From the NCBI GenBank assembly GCA_942159475.1, contig OW804095.1, positions 53,162,773-53,226,772 on the forward strand: 64,000 nucleotides of DNA. Direction: 5' to 3'. Below the pieces are notes generated by a model that saw only the letters and a program-made list of their open reading frames with translations, did not search any database and had not been told where the DNA came from. Source of the DNA: Sthenelais limicola (taxonomy: Eukaryota; Annelida; Polychaeta; Phyllodocida; Sigalionidae). A program made the translations under genes and the position numbers. The first letter of the stretch is position 1. Each line of letters begins with the position of its first letter. Of this stretch, positions 1-12,170 are shown piece by piece.

Positions 1-930
1 ACCTTGGCATTGGAAAACAAAAATCAGGGTCGCAAATTACCTCCGTGATTGATAATCATAGGCAAGAATGGAATTATAGGTTTTGAAGGTGCAACGTTTA
101 CCATTCAATACTTCTGTAATATAAAATGAGATAGGCTAACCCTTGTAACCGAATTACCGGAGCTAGAAACGATATTCTATATAATAATAAATGTATTAGT
201 GTTGAAGAAGCCTTTCGGGCCCGTTGGCAACAATTATTGTTGCCAGAGCCATGTGGCCCATTTGGGCAACTAGGACAAATTTTGGATAACTATAGACAGT
301 TTTTATCACCTAACAGAACATGGCAATTGATATTCTAGTGTTTATTTTCATGGTAACTTAAAGGGAATTGAATGTTAATCATGGAAACAAGGTAACAATT
401 TAGGGCTTATTTTGGTCCGTTGTCCTGTTTGTATTTAGGAATTCTTACAAACTACTAGATTTCAAGCATTTGGATACCTAATTATTCCAAAACCTGTTTC
501 AATGGAAACAAATTTTAACCAATGCATCATTTTTCGACCAAAATGAATCATAGATTCAGTAAATTTGAGTAAAAGACGGATCGAAAGTAATAAGTATATA
601 TGATTTTTTTTCTTTATCCAACAAGGGTTACCTGACGACAGGTTAGGGTCTATATCATTAACTAACGTTTCTGAATAAAAACCACTGATGTTTAACAAAT
701 TGTTTTGAAATTGGGCGAGAATTGTTACCATGGCAACCAAAAATCTAAAATACCTTCTATTTCAGTAGTTATGGTTCCCCTTTGGTTGCTATGGTAACAA
801 CCTGATGAAATTGTGTATGGAATTTAACTTCTGAATAACATAGACTGACTTAAGCATCGTAATAAAAACTGGGCTGGAGACTGGAGAATAGAGAATATCA
901 TATCAGGGCTCGCACGCATCAACAATCAAA
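1..930. other. Intergenic, no gene seen; dispersed repeat copy at about 610-870
   Basis: No supportable gene. Positions 610-870 share blocks with 34085-34240: a T-rich run, an 'aacaaggg' block, a GTTACCATGG palindrome, 'aaccaaaaatct', then 'cctgatgaaat' and 'actgactt'. This marks a dispersed repeat family. It carries palindromes at 724-737 and 785-798 that fit the RFX X-box pattern. The family and its boundaries are not recognised. Confidence 0.5.
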
Positions 931-1330
931 TCAGGTGGCTTTCCTAATGCTTGGAAAAGGGCGGTTGTTACATCGTTGCCTAAAAAGAAAGACTTTAAGA
1001 GATTAGACGACATTCTAGAATATATTTTAGAACGCCTTTTCGAAGAGAAAATAGAATATCTGACTGAAAATCAATTCAGTGATAAACAACATGGGTTTAA
1101 AAGATCAAAAAGTATAGGGTCGTTCTTGTTGACTAAGAAGAGGGATGCTTGAACCGCTTTATACTGTACTAAATTATTCTAGATTCTTAATGCCTTTTAC
1201 TGTATTTTACTCTTGATACCTTATGTACGTACCTCCTTACATTACTCTGTTTATGACCTCCCAGGAAGAACTGCGCTGCAGAGAGAAAAGCCACGTTTCA
1301 TGTACCTATGTCCTGAAATAAAAATTACTA
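931..1330 (+). mobile_element. CR1/Jockey-like LINE fragment: reverse-transcriptase piece plus 3' end
   Basis: Read in frame from about 907 to a TGA at 1150-1152, the peptide has the start of a non-LTR reverse transcriptase. A 'GGFPNAWKRAVVTSLPKKKD' block matches the family pattern in which a Gly-x-Phe-Pro-x-x-Trp-Lys segment precedes the finger motif. It is followed by an 'ILERLFEEKIEYLTENQFS' and 'QHGFKRSKS' stretch. The conserved stretch normally between these two blocks is missing, so the copy is internally deleted. After the stop, 1250-1330 resembles a LINE 3' tail, with 'cccaggaagaactgc' and an AATAAA at 1317-1322. It is a dead copy; the palm with the catalytic aspartates is absent. Confidence 0.7.
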
Positions 1331-2051
1331 TTACATATATATATGGTTGAACGGGACGACAGGTCTACCTCCTTAGGATGCTACCATGCAACTGGACGTT
1401 AGGAACGTCTTCAGCCGAGAGGTAACCAACACCTCACGGAGCTCTTGACAACGTTGATATGACGTCATAAGAGGTGCTCTCGTTACCTGGATATATTGTC
1501 CAGGTGAGATCAGTTGACAGAAGTTTAATCTGTCAACTGACGAGTGTTAGCCCATCAATAAAGTGGCTAGCCATTAGTGATTTAATGGGAAGATGCTTTA
1601 TTTTTGGGACACTCCTTCCATTGCCAAGTGGCAATGTTTGGCACAACATGGTTTCGCTAATGTAGCTCTTCAGGCATTCAGTTTAGGATCCCTATGGGGA
1701 AAATAACCAAAGTTAGATGGGAATATTGAGTCAGTTTGCTCAATCTAATCAGTTGAGGGAAAGGCCAGTGGGTCACTTTTGCTTTCCACCACCACTGTGA
1801 TTATGTGAAAATGATGATACCTAATTGATGTGAATAAATAGTAGTTGTATTTATTGTGTCACATGTGATTAGGAAACCATTGTTTCCAAATATTCTGAAA
1901 GGTTTTCAGGTGATAGCCCCCATCAGTTTAGTTTCTGATAGGGGGTGGATTAGTGGGTTGGTAGGGATGCCTACTAATCCAGGGACTTAGTGCTGGGTTT
2001 GCACATTTGGTAGTTATCAAAAAAAAAAAAAAAATTACATATATATATATG
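1330..2051 (+). mobile_element. Hairpin-dense retroposon with poly-A tail and target-site duplication (unclassified)
   Basis: The body (1346-2018) ends in 16 A residues (2019-2034). It is flanked by ATTACATATATATATG at 1330-1345 and by the same word with one extra AT unit at 2034-2051, as expected for target-primed retroposition. The body holds no reading frame I can assign. It is a chain of short stem-loops: 1395-1409, 1420-1488, 1486-1504, 1510-1540 (12-bp perfect arms), 1584-1622, 1620-1635, 1725-1744, 1820-1873, 1872-1887, 1895-1909, 1917-1945 and 1947-1980. Palindromes lie at 1458-1469 and 1564-1573. The orientation is set by the poly-A tail. It lies directly 3' of a LINE tail, so the LINE may have supplied the insertion site. 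I see a weak A-box-like word at 1344-1354 but no B box, so RNA polymerase III transcription is unsupported. Confidence 0.6.
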
Positions 2052-2059
2052 TACCTTTA

Positions 2060-2094
2060 AGCACAGAACTAGAATCTTTATCTAGTTCTGTGCT
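2060..2094. repeat. Perfect 14-bp inverted repeat (stem-loop)
   Basis: AGCACAGAACTAGA (2060-2073) is exactly repeated in inverse at 2081-2094 around a 7-nt loop, with TTTAA continuing on both sides. It lies just outside the 3' target-site duplication of the hairpin-dense retroposon. It may belong to an older related insertion. Confidence 0.75.
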
Positions 2095-2639
2095 TTAAGC
2101 AACACTCAATCACTTACTCAAGCTTTCTTTAAGACAATTACTTAGTCTCTCTAGTGCATAGGGATACGCTAAGGAAGTATAGGTGCAGGTTTTAACTCAC
2201 GTACGGCGCATATAGGTTCATATCTGATCCACGATCATTTATTTGATATAATCGGTATAAATTCCCAAAATCTATAGTCAGAACATATGGGGAAGGCCTA
2301 TAATCAGTGCTTCATGGACTGCTAAAAACTTGGATACATGGAGGAGCTGCAACATGCATATATTGTTAAGTTATGGGCCGTGAGGTCTTAAAAAAATCAA
2401 TTGATTTTCCGAGTTTAGCGTTCATAGTGCCCATTCCCCAGTGTTGATAGAAAGCCCAGTTTATTTCTCAGAGGTTCATTTGGATCTAGACAAAATGAAA
2501 TCTCTATATATAATAAGCAAAGAGAATACAAATGCCATGACCTACTATAGGAAAAATTGTCAGAAGAATGAACAATCCTATGTAGACTCTGATGTGTTAA
2601 AATTAGGGGATACTGTCCTGAAACAAGGACCATTTTTAT

Positions 2640-3121
2640 GAATATCTGCTCTAACTCTGAAAGCAAGAAAAAATATTATATACAGCCTACACAAATGGCA
2701 GTGCTCCCTATTTTAGACTTTGCAGATGCTATATATTATCTGGACCTACAAGACATTTATAATGGTAACAGTCGCTGCAACATACATCGCTTCGAATTAT
2801 TTATGATAAATCAAAATGTGACAATGTTTATGGAGAGCATATGGACGTGAGATATCTTAAATTAGATGAACGAAGAAAGATACACAGAGTAGAGTGTGGT
2901 TTTCTTCAAGCTTTCGACGAAAACAAAATCACACGGAAGGCAGGCAAAATCTGAAAGTCATCCATCCCAGATATAACAAAATAGCTGAATCTATATTATA
3001 TGAATCGAAAATAGGCTGGAATAACCTGCCCACCACATCTCATACAATAATAGAAAGACTAAAAGTTGGAAAACATATTTTCTGGGAGAATTATAGATGT
3101 AAAAACCTCAACCCGATTTAA
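2640..3121 (+). mobile_element. CR1/Jockey-like LINE, C-terminal reverse-transcriptase remnant
   Basis: Two overlapping frames carry the end of a non-LTR reverse transcriptase. 2680-2850 encodes 'AVLPILDFADAIYY', the family's thumb motif (Leu-Pro-Ile-Leu-x-Tyr/Phe-Ala-Asp), followed by a decayed RR-x-x-H segment at about 2870-2890. After a frameshift, 2894-3121 encodes 'ESKIGWNNLPTTSHTIIERL', matching the terminal 'x-x-W-N-x-L-P' motif of these proteins, and ends at a TAA. The catalytic core is absent. The same-strand frame at 2441-2641 has no motif I recognise. Confidence 0.65.
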
Positions 3122-6100
3122 AATAACTGGCACTACTGATGCGTCTCTTTTTTCCCTTTTTTTAAAAACCTCTATTGTTTAGTGTACATTGACACCAAGG
3201 TAAAAAGGATGAAGATCTCTGGCGAAGGTGATAAAGGTTGACTTCATGCATCATTGAAATGTCTGTTTGCCATACATGCATACTGTATGTTATCTGCTAT
3301 CTTTATCTGATCGGATATCATGCTATTTTCTATATCGCCTACCTTTATACTGTAGAAAACTGTTTTATACATGTTATACATGCTTTGCAGCATAATTGAT
3401 TGTCGGTATTGTGCTGGTTAATTTATCGATTAAGAATATAATTCAAAAAGAAAACGAAAAAGCTTTATACAAATTAAAAGGTCTTGAAAGATTCTCTATA
3501 CCGAGGGAACTACATATATAACTAGTTGTTAGGTAAAATATATTGAATTATACAAACTCCGAACTTAGCATATACTCATACAATTAACTTTAACTAATGA
3601 CTAAACATGTAAGACTATAGTTCGTATGTCCTGGAAGACCTGGATTAACTTCCAGAAGAACAACTATTGTTTGTCAAATTTATGGAACAAATAGAATATA
3701 CTATTAGTGAGAGGAGTCACGAGGAAAAGAGTACATTCTTCTAAATATGAGTGAGCCCGCCCTGAAAAAAAACAAAAACAAAAGGACCTTCCTGCAATAT
3801 AGTAAAACTGAAAATAAAATATGATATGTGACATTTCAACTTTGCACCTAAGCCTATTTTGGATTTTCCATTTTGATTCTGCACCGAAAGAAACACTACT
3901 TTTGCCATAACTCACACAACTATTCAAAACAAATCACTAATATTTGTATTACCGATGCTTGTGTCAAAACAAACACAATAAATGAAAACCTTTTGAATTG
4001 AAAGGGAAAAAGTGTTTTTCTTCTAAGATGACACAAAGAAATGAAATATAGAAGGAGGTAGAGCATTTTATATCAGTTTTAATAGTACAGGTCTAAAAAA
4101 TACCCTTAAGTTTCATACTCAAATAGCAACACATGTATAAACATCCCATTCCAGACCATTGAATTTGCTATACTGTTCACTGTAGTCTGTAGGCGGGAGT
4201 CTGGTACCTCCTGGTTGTGTTTAGTAGATACATATATTGTCCAAAATAACCATAGACCTATGCTGCATGATATTTCTTTGCCATTAACCCAATACGGTGT
4301 TTTGATAATGCGTGAAAGGCTTACCTTTAATCATTATTATCAAAGGAGATACAACTATACGTGTACAACATTTTGCATGGTCACAGTTAAGTTGCTACCA
4401 TATGGTCGAGTTGCTTGTAGACCATTAGATATGAGTTAATAGTTATCTTCAACAGAATAATGAGAGTATTTAAGGATAATATTCAGATATTAAGACATGT
4501 TTGGCTGGAAATACTTCGGCCTCCGACCGGGCCTCCAACCTTGGTCCCATCCATTTTGATAGGATCAGTGGAGTATGGAAAGCCATTTATACATATAACT
4601 CAACTCGGCTAAGCTAAGAATCCTAGTTCCGGGCCCCTCAAAATCACAATATCACAATTTTTCTCGACCCTCTTCGATGGGGTCTAGGGGGTCCTACTTC
4701 TTTTTATACTTTTTTTAGGGGGGGGGGGGGGGGGGTCTAAAATCTTTATAACAGCATCATCAACGGGTAATCTTTCTTGAACTCATTTTGGTACTCAGTT
4801 GGAAAGGTCATTTCTAGTTCATTAATTGATAGACTTATATATATATTGAATAATTATATGGGAATCATTTAGTTCTGTGGTGAATTGCGAATCATAGTAT
4901 AAATATAATAACCCTACTTTCCATTTCATATTTAGAGATCCAGGAGGCAGAACAAGTTTGTTAGTGTTTAAATTATATGAGCAGGGTCAAATGCGAGTCT
5001 TGTTAATAGCTACCCTGGTTTGTGTTGTGGCTGACATACTTATCTTTATTTCAGCTAAAGTCTTGATCAATTCACCTTCGTTATATGAAACCAACGAAAT
5101 AATATTACTATTAGAGAGTTGACCAATATATTTGTTGGCGTCATTTGCGGCCTCACTTTTAAAATATTTTATTTACTGCTTCATCTTATTGTATGGAATA
5201 CCATTGTGACCGATTACTTTTGGAGATCTAGTTTTTCTCTTACACAACACCCAACACTGATGAGTGCAGAGCAGCCCAGTTGGCAAACCTCTGACAAGAG
5301 GATTATTAAAAAATGTTGTTCAGTAAGAACTTCGAAGAGGTATTACTTTGTACAATTTTCTAGGACAATCTATGGTGCTATGGTGGACATTAATAAGTTT
5401 TCATTAAGAACTAATGGACTCAATTGACAGTGAGTGCGAGTGTGGGTGTGTGGGTGGGGGCGGGCAGGAGGGTCGATTGGTCACTTTACGCCTTTACGCC
5501 TTTACGCCTTTGTTAATGCACAATCCCTTGGTTGGCTGAAGTATAATTTATTATACATCATATATTATATATCTGATATTATTTGATACATTATATATTA
5601 TATATATATATATTGTGGCATATGTCATCATCTCAATGGTGAACTTCCCCAACAGGTAAGAGATTAATATAGCCGACAGGAAATATATAAGCCTAGCAAA
5701 TAATCATACATAGCCTGGACCCATCTATAGGGAGAATCTGAAGACCATACGCTCTATAGCACTTTCCATCTGATAGGCCTGAAGGCTGACTTGAGAGTGA
5801 GTCGTAAACCAGTTGTTGGACATGTAATTATATTTTACCATACACGCACTTCAAAGGCACTAATGTAAGGCAGAATAAATAGCAGATAAAGACAAAGGGG
5901 TTTCCTTTGCACTACGCCACGAACACAAACCACACCCGATCATGAGGCCACCTCCAATGTGGCTCCCCTAACCAGAGGCAATATGACTCAAAAAGCACAG
6001 GATATTCCCCTCCTTTACAACAACATCCAAAATGTACAGCTTCCAAACTGAAGGAACATCTGTAGTAACAGAGACTCTCAATGGAGACCGCAAGGGCAGC

Positions 6101-9100
6101 AGTCGTGTGATAATATGATATCAATATTTACTGCTACAGAGTGAGGAGCTAGACAGAAGGACAGCCAGGAGAAAGCCTACTCGAGCGACTTCAAAGCTAT
6201 ATCTGAATAATTAAAAAAGCGATGATGCTGCCTAGATCGTGGGTGGGTGGCAATAAATGGGGATGGTAAAATTAAGTTCCGAGTTCAATATCGAACTCGC
6301 GCTTTCACACACGCATTATATGATATATTTATCATTCCCATGTATAATACATGCAAGTGTTTTAATGTACTGGTGTTTTCGCATTTTCTTAATGATTCTT
6401 AATTTCTCAATGAAATGCCGTAAAACGTTTATACCGGACATCTCTACCGAAATGTACAGAATATACAAATATACAGAAAGGGAACTGTGAATTAATATGG
6501 TCTTTATGATCCCAGTTTTACCATTGTATCCATGTTTAAATAATGATATGTTAATAAAAAAAACAATTTTGGGTGCGATTTTCATATGATAATTTCCGTA
6601 CGGATATTCACCAAAATGTATGAAGAAAAAACATAATGTGAAACGAATTGCAGAATTATTCCACTGTGGAAACATTCCAGAAACCCTAAAAAACATCGAA
6701 AACATGTAAAAAGAAATAACAATAATCGAATTAATACCCAGAAATTGTGTAATACAACTCAGTAAGTGACCAGTAAACAAGTTGATACACACCGGATAGT
6801 AACGGAGCTAAATACATAAGTGTCTGCGGTTTTGTTTGACCCAGAAGGGGCCGAGTGTGAGTCGAGCCATCTTGTCTAAATGTTTACATTCTGGTCGGGC
6901 GTAGACTATAACAATTATATAAAACCATAAAGATCCACCTCCATGGCTTAAAACACAGACAGACAGCATTCTATCATGATTTTCTATCATGATTCTTTAT
7001 ATTTAAGTAAGTAATGTGAACAACAATTAAAAATGGGTGTGATTAGTCCAATTATTCTTCACAGACTCAAACGCCGAGACAGCTAGGATCCATTGATTGG
7101 TTTTACATCATATGCCTTCCCCATTCACAAGTCATTCAGTTATGAAGGGTCTGTAAGTATAGCTTAACCTGTATGACCTTACGCTATTTCTACGTGTACG
7201 GTATATATCAGGAAGGGTTTCCTGATTAAGAGTGATATGTTTGGTATACCTACATATGCCATTTAATGGAACCTACGAATCACTTTCTGGCAGTGCTTAG
7301 ACACTTTCTTTTACAATTAAAATAAAAAAATATAAATTTGGTTTTGGAGCATTTCCAGACCTTAGTGATTTCGCTTATGTTCTCTCTGTGTTACCGCATT
7401 TTGGTTAAATACATTGCCAGGATAGTTTGAAAGTTGCGTCAAAGATAATTGCTCCATATTTTCCCATCTATATATATTTGGTCGGAAAAAATAAATATTA
7501 CCCCCTAGTTATCAGAGTACACATGCGTACCTATAAACTTCTGACAAATAAACATGTCGACCCACATCAGACAAACACAAGGGTACAGCGTTTTTCTTAT
7601 GGTGGTAGTGTAAACGAAAAAGTCTCTCATGAGAACGTGGCCAAAGAAAAATATCAAGTACAAGGCGTTTGTCGGGTAGGTATGTAACTAAAGTTAAGTG
7701 GTTAGGGATTGGAAAGAGTGGGGCATAGATGTTTTCCCAGGACCTGAAAGGTGGTTTAAGACTTAGCTACTGGCAAAGGAGTCCCTCATTCCACGTGGCT
7801 TCCAGGGGTTCAGTAAACGATGGTTTCACGTACTGTGCAGACCTTTAAAGAGGGTGTCTAAGAGGCATCCCAGCAGTGAATTCCGCCGCGTGGAAAGGAC
7901 CGGAAACTAGTTGCTTTCCCCTGGTAAAAGAATACCTGGTGTATTGTTGGATTTGTATAGATTTGATAGATTGTGTTACTAGTTGTGTCTTTCCTCTTTT
8001 TTTAAAATAACCATTTGATACAGCAATCGTTTATAATACGTATATGAGTTACATGAGTGCTCCTATAAACGTATTTTGACGCATTCTGGTCGGAAGGAGT
8101 CGTCTTTGCAAGCACATGTATAAGATTTTGAATAATACCCAGGAAGAATATTTTCATTATTTAACGTGTGAAGATATGAAGAGGTGATACGAATGCGTAT
8201 TGAACATCCGGTCGGAAGTTGATTATGCAAAAGGCACAATGTCGCAATTGATAGATCAATTGAATAAAAATAACAAATGGTTTTTAAACAAAAAATATAG
8301 AGGATTCTCTCAGATGGCTACACCAAGGTCAGTGTCTGCATGTTAGATCATGTGTCCTTGACAAACATATCAGAACTCTGGTCCCAGGTAGACTAAACTT
8401 TGCCACAAATGCCGGAAGCAAAGTGAGGAATAGAAAGTCTCTGGCGACAAATATCGTGGCACGATCGGCTGCGTTTATTTTATAGCACATGACGAGAAGG
8501 AATGAATATCACCGGGGTTTTTTTCTCGAAAGTTATAAAACGCTCCAGCTACGGGTACATGGGTTGGCATAAGTTCATGCGTTTATGTTTGGAATATCTG
8601 TATAATATATACTTCTTGGCTACTTCTGGCTAGGCGTAATATCTATTATATATGATAACCCTCAATGAGGCGTTTTGCGAGCGAGTTTCTATGATATAGA
8701 GCTATTATTCATACAACCTTACACTTAAGGCGTGCGATGGGTGCTACCAGAAGGAAGGACCAAGTGAAAGTTATAAGACTCTCCAGCTCGTCATGTTAGT
8801 CTAGCTTGCCATGCTTCCAAACTATGGATTAGATAACATTACACATTATTATAAAAAGAAGTTGAGGGCCGCGGTATGTATTAGAGAAAGGAGGGAAGGA
8901 GGGGAAGAAAAGGTCAGGCGGACGAAAGGATTCTATAGGGACATTACAATGTTCGCCTTCAAAATTATTATTCTTTATTTCGAATTAAATGGCAATATAA
9001 CACTTTATCAGGAATTCGGCCTACTGCATTCTGTCTGAACAAAGTAATTTGGTATATAGACTATGTGACATTTCAACTTCGAGAAAGGATCGAACATACT

Positions 9101-9649
9101 TGGAACTCCCTGAATACGTGGAGAAAATAGCTTCAGGGATATAAGATTTAAGTCCAGTTTTTTAACTCAAATTATGGATTTTCCCCATATTTTCCAACGG
9201 GTTTTCTATCTCCGAGGTGTAGGGTGAGCCGCGGTAGAGTATGTTTTCAATAGTGTGCGACTCTACTGGGAAGTGGGCTGGAAATAAATGAATAGAATAG
9301 AAAGGTTCGGCATTGTATTTAGAATATTAGAAGCTATATAGATGGTTTATAATATTCCAGTTATAATAAACATCGCTATCAACCCCACTAAATATCTGAA
9401 TTTCAAGTTTTCACCGTTACATAATAGATCGCCACAGTCTGTGTACTTTTTAACTCCAAATATCTGGAACTTTGTTTTTTTTCATCTACTTCAAATCCAT
9501 TTTACGTATACCAATTTGCACATTTTATAATAAATTAAATTAATAAATTAAATTTAATAATTTTACCTAATATTCCCTGGACTTTCTTTGGTAAAAATGG
9601 GACCTCTGACGGTATATGACCATGTACACTACGACCTGCCGGCTACTTC
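3122..9649. other. Gene-free AT-rich stretch
   Basis: No gene, RNA gene or clear element recognised. Notable local features are an 18-nt poly-G run at 4718-4735, a short 'cgccttta' triplication near 5485-5509 and an AT-rich block at 5555-5615. The longest open frame (minus strand 6316-6792, 158 codons) is hydrophobic, AT-driven, without motifs and very probably chance. Confidence 0.6.
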
Positions 9650-9900
9650 TCTCTGTTTCTCTATCTCCCTACAACTTTGTTTCATTGAATACCACTCCTA
9701 CGTCCCTGAACCCAGCCACTTGCATGTCGTTTATAAAAAGAAATAAAAGGGAGAGGCCCCAAAATGCTTCTATTGGGAATACCAGATAATACTTGTATCC
9801 GATTCCCCCAATAATAACCATCACTGCCACTGCAGTAGCTCCCATCCTTATGCCTTAGTTCTTAATTATAAGGTTATGCTTAATTGTATTAAAGTTGCAT
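9650..9900 (-). mobile_element. LINE reverse-transcriptase fragment (minus strand)
   Basis: On the minus strand, 9766-9815 reads 'VLSGIPNRSILGPL' and, after a frame change, 9723-9760 reads 'LFLFINDMQVA'. Together they match the non-LTR reverse-transcriptase block in which Gly-x-Pro-x-x-Ser-x-Leu-Gly-Pro-Leu-Leu-Phe precedes Ile-Asn-Asp. Upstream on the same strand (9870-9900) 'FNTIKHNLIIKN' resembles the preceding palm helix (usually ...FDxVxHxxLIxKL). Several frame breaks make it dead. Confidence 0.65.
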
Positions 9901-10616
9901 TCTCAGCTAAAGCGACCCAAAAATATGTTTCTCGTTTTTTTCTTTCCTTTATCCCGAGTACTGTAAAGTGGAAGATTGAACTAAAGAAAATGAAGAAAAA
10001 TTAATATTTCCTCGAATCTCCTGAGTTTTTCATAAATTAATGGCTTTTTCTAGAATATGTGATTTTGCTGTCTGCTGATCTACAGTGACAATCTTCTTTA
10101 TATACCTATCTAGGCAGTGTTATGATTACATCTTCGATTCCAAAAGGATTCCCAAAGTTTAAGAAGATGATAGAGAGACAGACTGAACAAAGTGAGATCT
10201 TGGCGGGTCCTCTAAATAATCATTTTGGGGAGATAATGAAATTTTACATCAAGGATAACAGGTCAAACTCCTTTAATATTCTATCTGGGTGACCTTTGGA
10301 TGGGTCTGGAATGAATAGACCACTAAATAGACAATTTCATTTTTTGACGGAAATTAGCTGAAAACGCACCTTTAAAATCCTTTTTTTAATATAAAGATAG
10401 TTATAGAAATGCATTTTTTAAAACATTTATTAATCTATCTTAACCAAATACAAAGAACCCAAGCTAGGTTATTAGTATAATATTGTTAGTCATTTGGAAC
10501 CGACAAGTTTTAACATAATTAAGTTATTGCAACTTAGGATTACAAAAGAGTACACAACGTTAGAGTTTTAATTATTTGAATAGTATAAGGGTTTCCCACT
10601 CGCTGTTTGGACCTGT

Positions 10617-12170
10617 ATTTTTTTTTTAATAAATTTTATTGACAAAGTTTCACAGAGTGATAGTTCTCATTCGTCGTCATTTGTATGATTTGGGTAATGC
10701 AGCAAAAATATCTTATTGCCCTTACTTTATATTCCATTTCTTTAAAAAGCTTTAAACACTAATTTGTATTTGTATCATGGAACAATTTCTGCCTGATATA
10801 TAGAAGTTGCTGAGCTAGTATCAACCAATTTAGAACCTTAAGCATAAGGTTTGTCTGCTGTGATACCAAACATAATTATTTCATTCTCAGTGATGGTAAA
10901 TTTACATAATTTGAACGTATCCTAATTATTTATCCATTGTACGAAATATCCCCAATAATACAGTGAATGACTCTATACTGGAATGACTGTAGTTTTACAT
11001 CAGTTGTACATTGAACTTTCCCAAATGGAGTTCTCATAATTGGAATCATTTATATTTTCTGATTTTTTTTTCATAATTTAGATTCTTGATAGATATCAGA
11101 ACTTATTTAGATAGCTTTTGCTGAACATGTCCCATAACATTAACATTTTCATTCAACCACAACCTTTCTTGTAAGATGGCGGTGACGGTTTTAGGTTTCT
11201 GGGACTAGTAGAGTTGGTTCCAAACGTTGAAAATATACTTGTAAATTTGGAAACTCGACATTTTCCTAGAAAGAATAATAGTTTCAATGTCCCTCCCCAG
11301 AGGCGGGCCCAGAGGTCCCTAAAACATGTCGACCCATTTGAATATTTGTTGTTAAGCATTCTCTGAGTCTATTTACCCGATTGGCATAATATAATGATTT
11401 CGCATGATCGTTCTGAGCCCAATGTACATCTGTGAAGTGAGTTACATTAAATTCCTCATGTCAAACAAATATACCTTTGATTTGCTTGCAATTCCTTCAT
11501 TTGTCTGCTAATGTCTACAACTAGAGAAAAGAGGCGTGGTGAGATAGGGTTTCCTTGCTTAATTTGCGCCCCTAGAAATCTCTAGAGCTTTGAGAGAGGA
11601 AAGTGTAATGTTACTGACATTGACTCCTCTAGTGTAATACCTTCAAGGTTAACCCAGACTGCTCTGGAAATTCTCCTAAAACAGTTTTAAAGACACCTTG
11701 TCAGCTACCACAATGGTCGTGTCATCTGTGAAGTGAGTTACATTAAATTCCTCATGTCAAACAAATATACCTTTGATTTGCTTGCAATTCCTTCATTTGT
11801 CTGCTAATGTCTACAACTAGAGAAAAGAGGCGTGGTGAGATAGGGTTTCCTTGCTTAATTTGCGCCCCTGGAGATATTGCACAAGTCTAAAATGAACACA
11901 TTATTGATTAAACAAACCTTAGAGTTGTTGAATAATGAACACATACAATTTTAATTCCTCATCAATGTTAAAATGTTTAAGGCAATCATATGAAAAGGTC
12001 CATCTTACTTAATCAAACACCTTTCTGACATCTAGTAAAATTATAATCCCTTTCCCATTGGTTCCTATAGACTTATGCAGGCCTATAAACTTATGTGATT
12101 TAACTGATTTGATAATGTCTTCTAGTTCATCCTCATCATGTTTCTACGTCTAGCCTTTTTCAGAACACGA
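10617..12170 (-). mobile_element. L1/Tx1-like LINE ORF2 remnant with 3' poly-A tail (minus strand)
   Basis: Read on the minus strand, 12060-12010 gives 'GIIILLDVRKVFD', matching the palm motif that holds the first catalytic aspartate. 11869-11840 gives 'GAQIKQGNPISPRLF', like the L1/Tx1 'QGxPLSPxLF' block. About 11725-11690 gives 'FTDDTTIVVADKVSL', the [FY]xDD catalytic box. Around 11190-11150 'LQERLWLNENVNVMG' resembles the C-terminal region of Tx1 proteins. The element runs to 'gtcaataaaatttatt' followed by a poly-A run (poly-T on the plus strand, 10617-10630), a proper 3' end. Frameshifts, stops and a 296-bp-offset duplication show it is inactive. It may be the same insertion as the endonuclease piece at 14443-14610. 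Confidence 0.7.
11427..11869. repeat. Direct duplication of 147 bp inside the LINE (11427-11573 and 11723-11869)
   Basis: The two 147-bp blocks look identical base for base and are offset by 296 bp. Each contains the same 'QGNPISPRLF' reverse-transcriptase block on the minus strand. The 149 bp between them hold the FTDD box. Identity inside an otherwise decayed element points to a recent local duplication, or to an assembly artefact. Confidence 0.85.

Noticed and set aside
2441..2641. 66-codon plus-strand frame upstream of the LINE remnant
   Set aside because: No reverse-transcriptase or other motif; cannot be tied to the LINE by eye.
6316..6792. 158-codon minus-strand open frame, the longest outside the retrotransposon and collagen
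   Set aside because: Hydrophobic, AT-driven composition, no motif, no splice or promoter context; expected by chance in AT-rich DNA.
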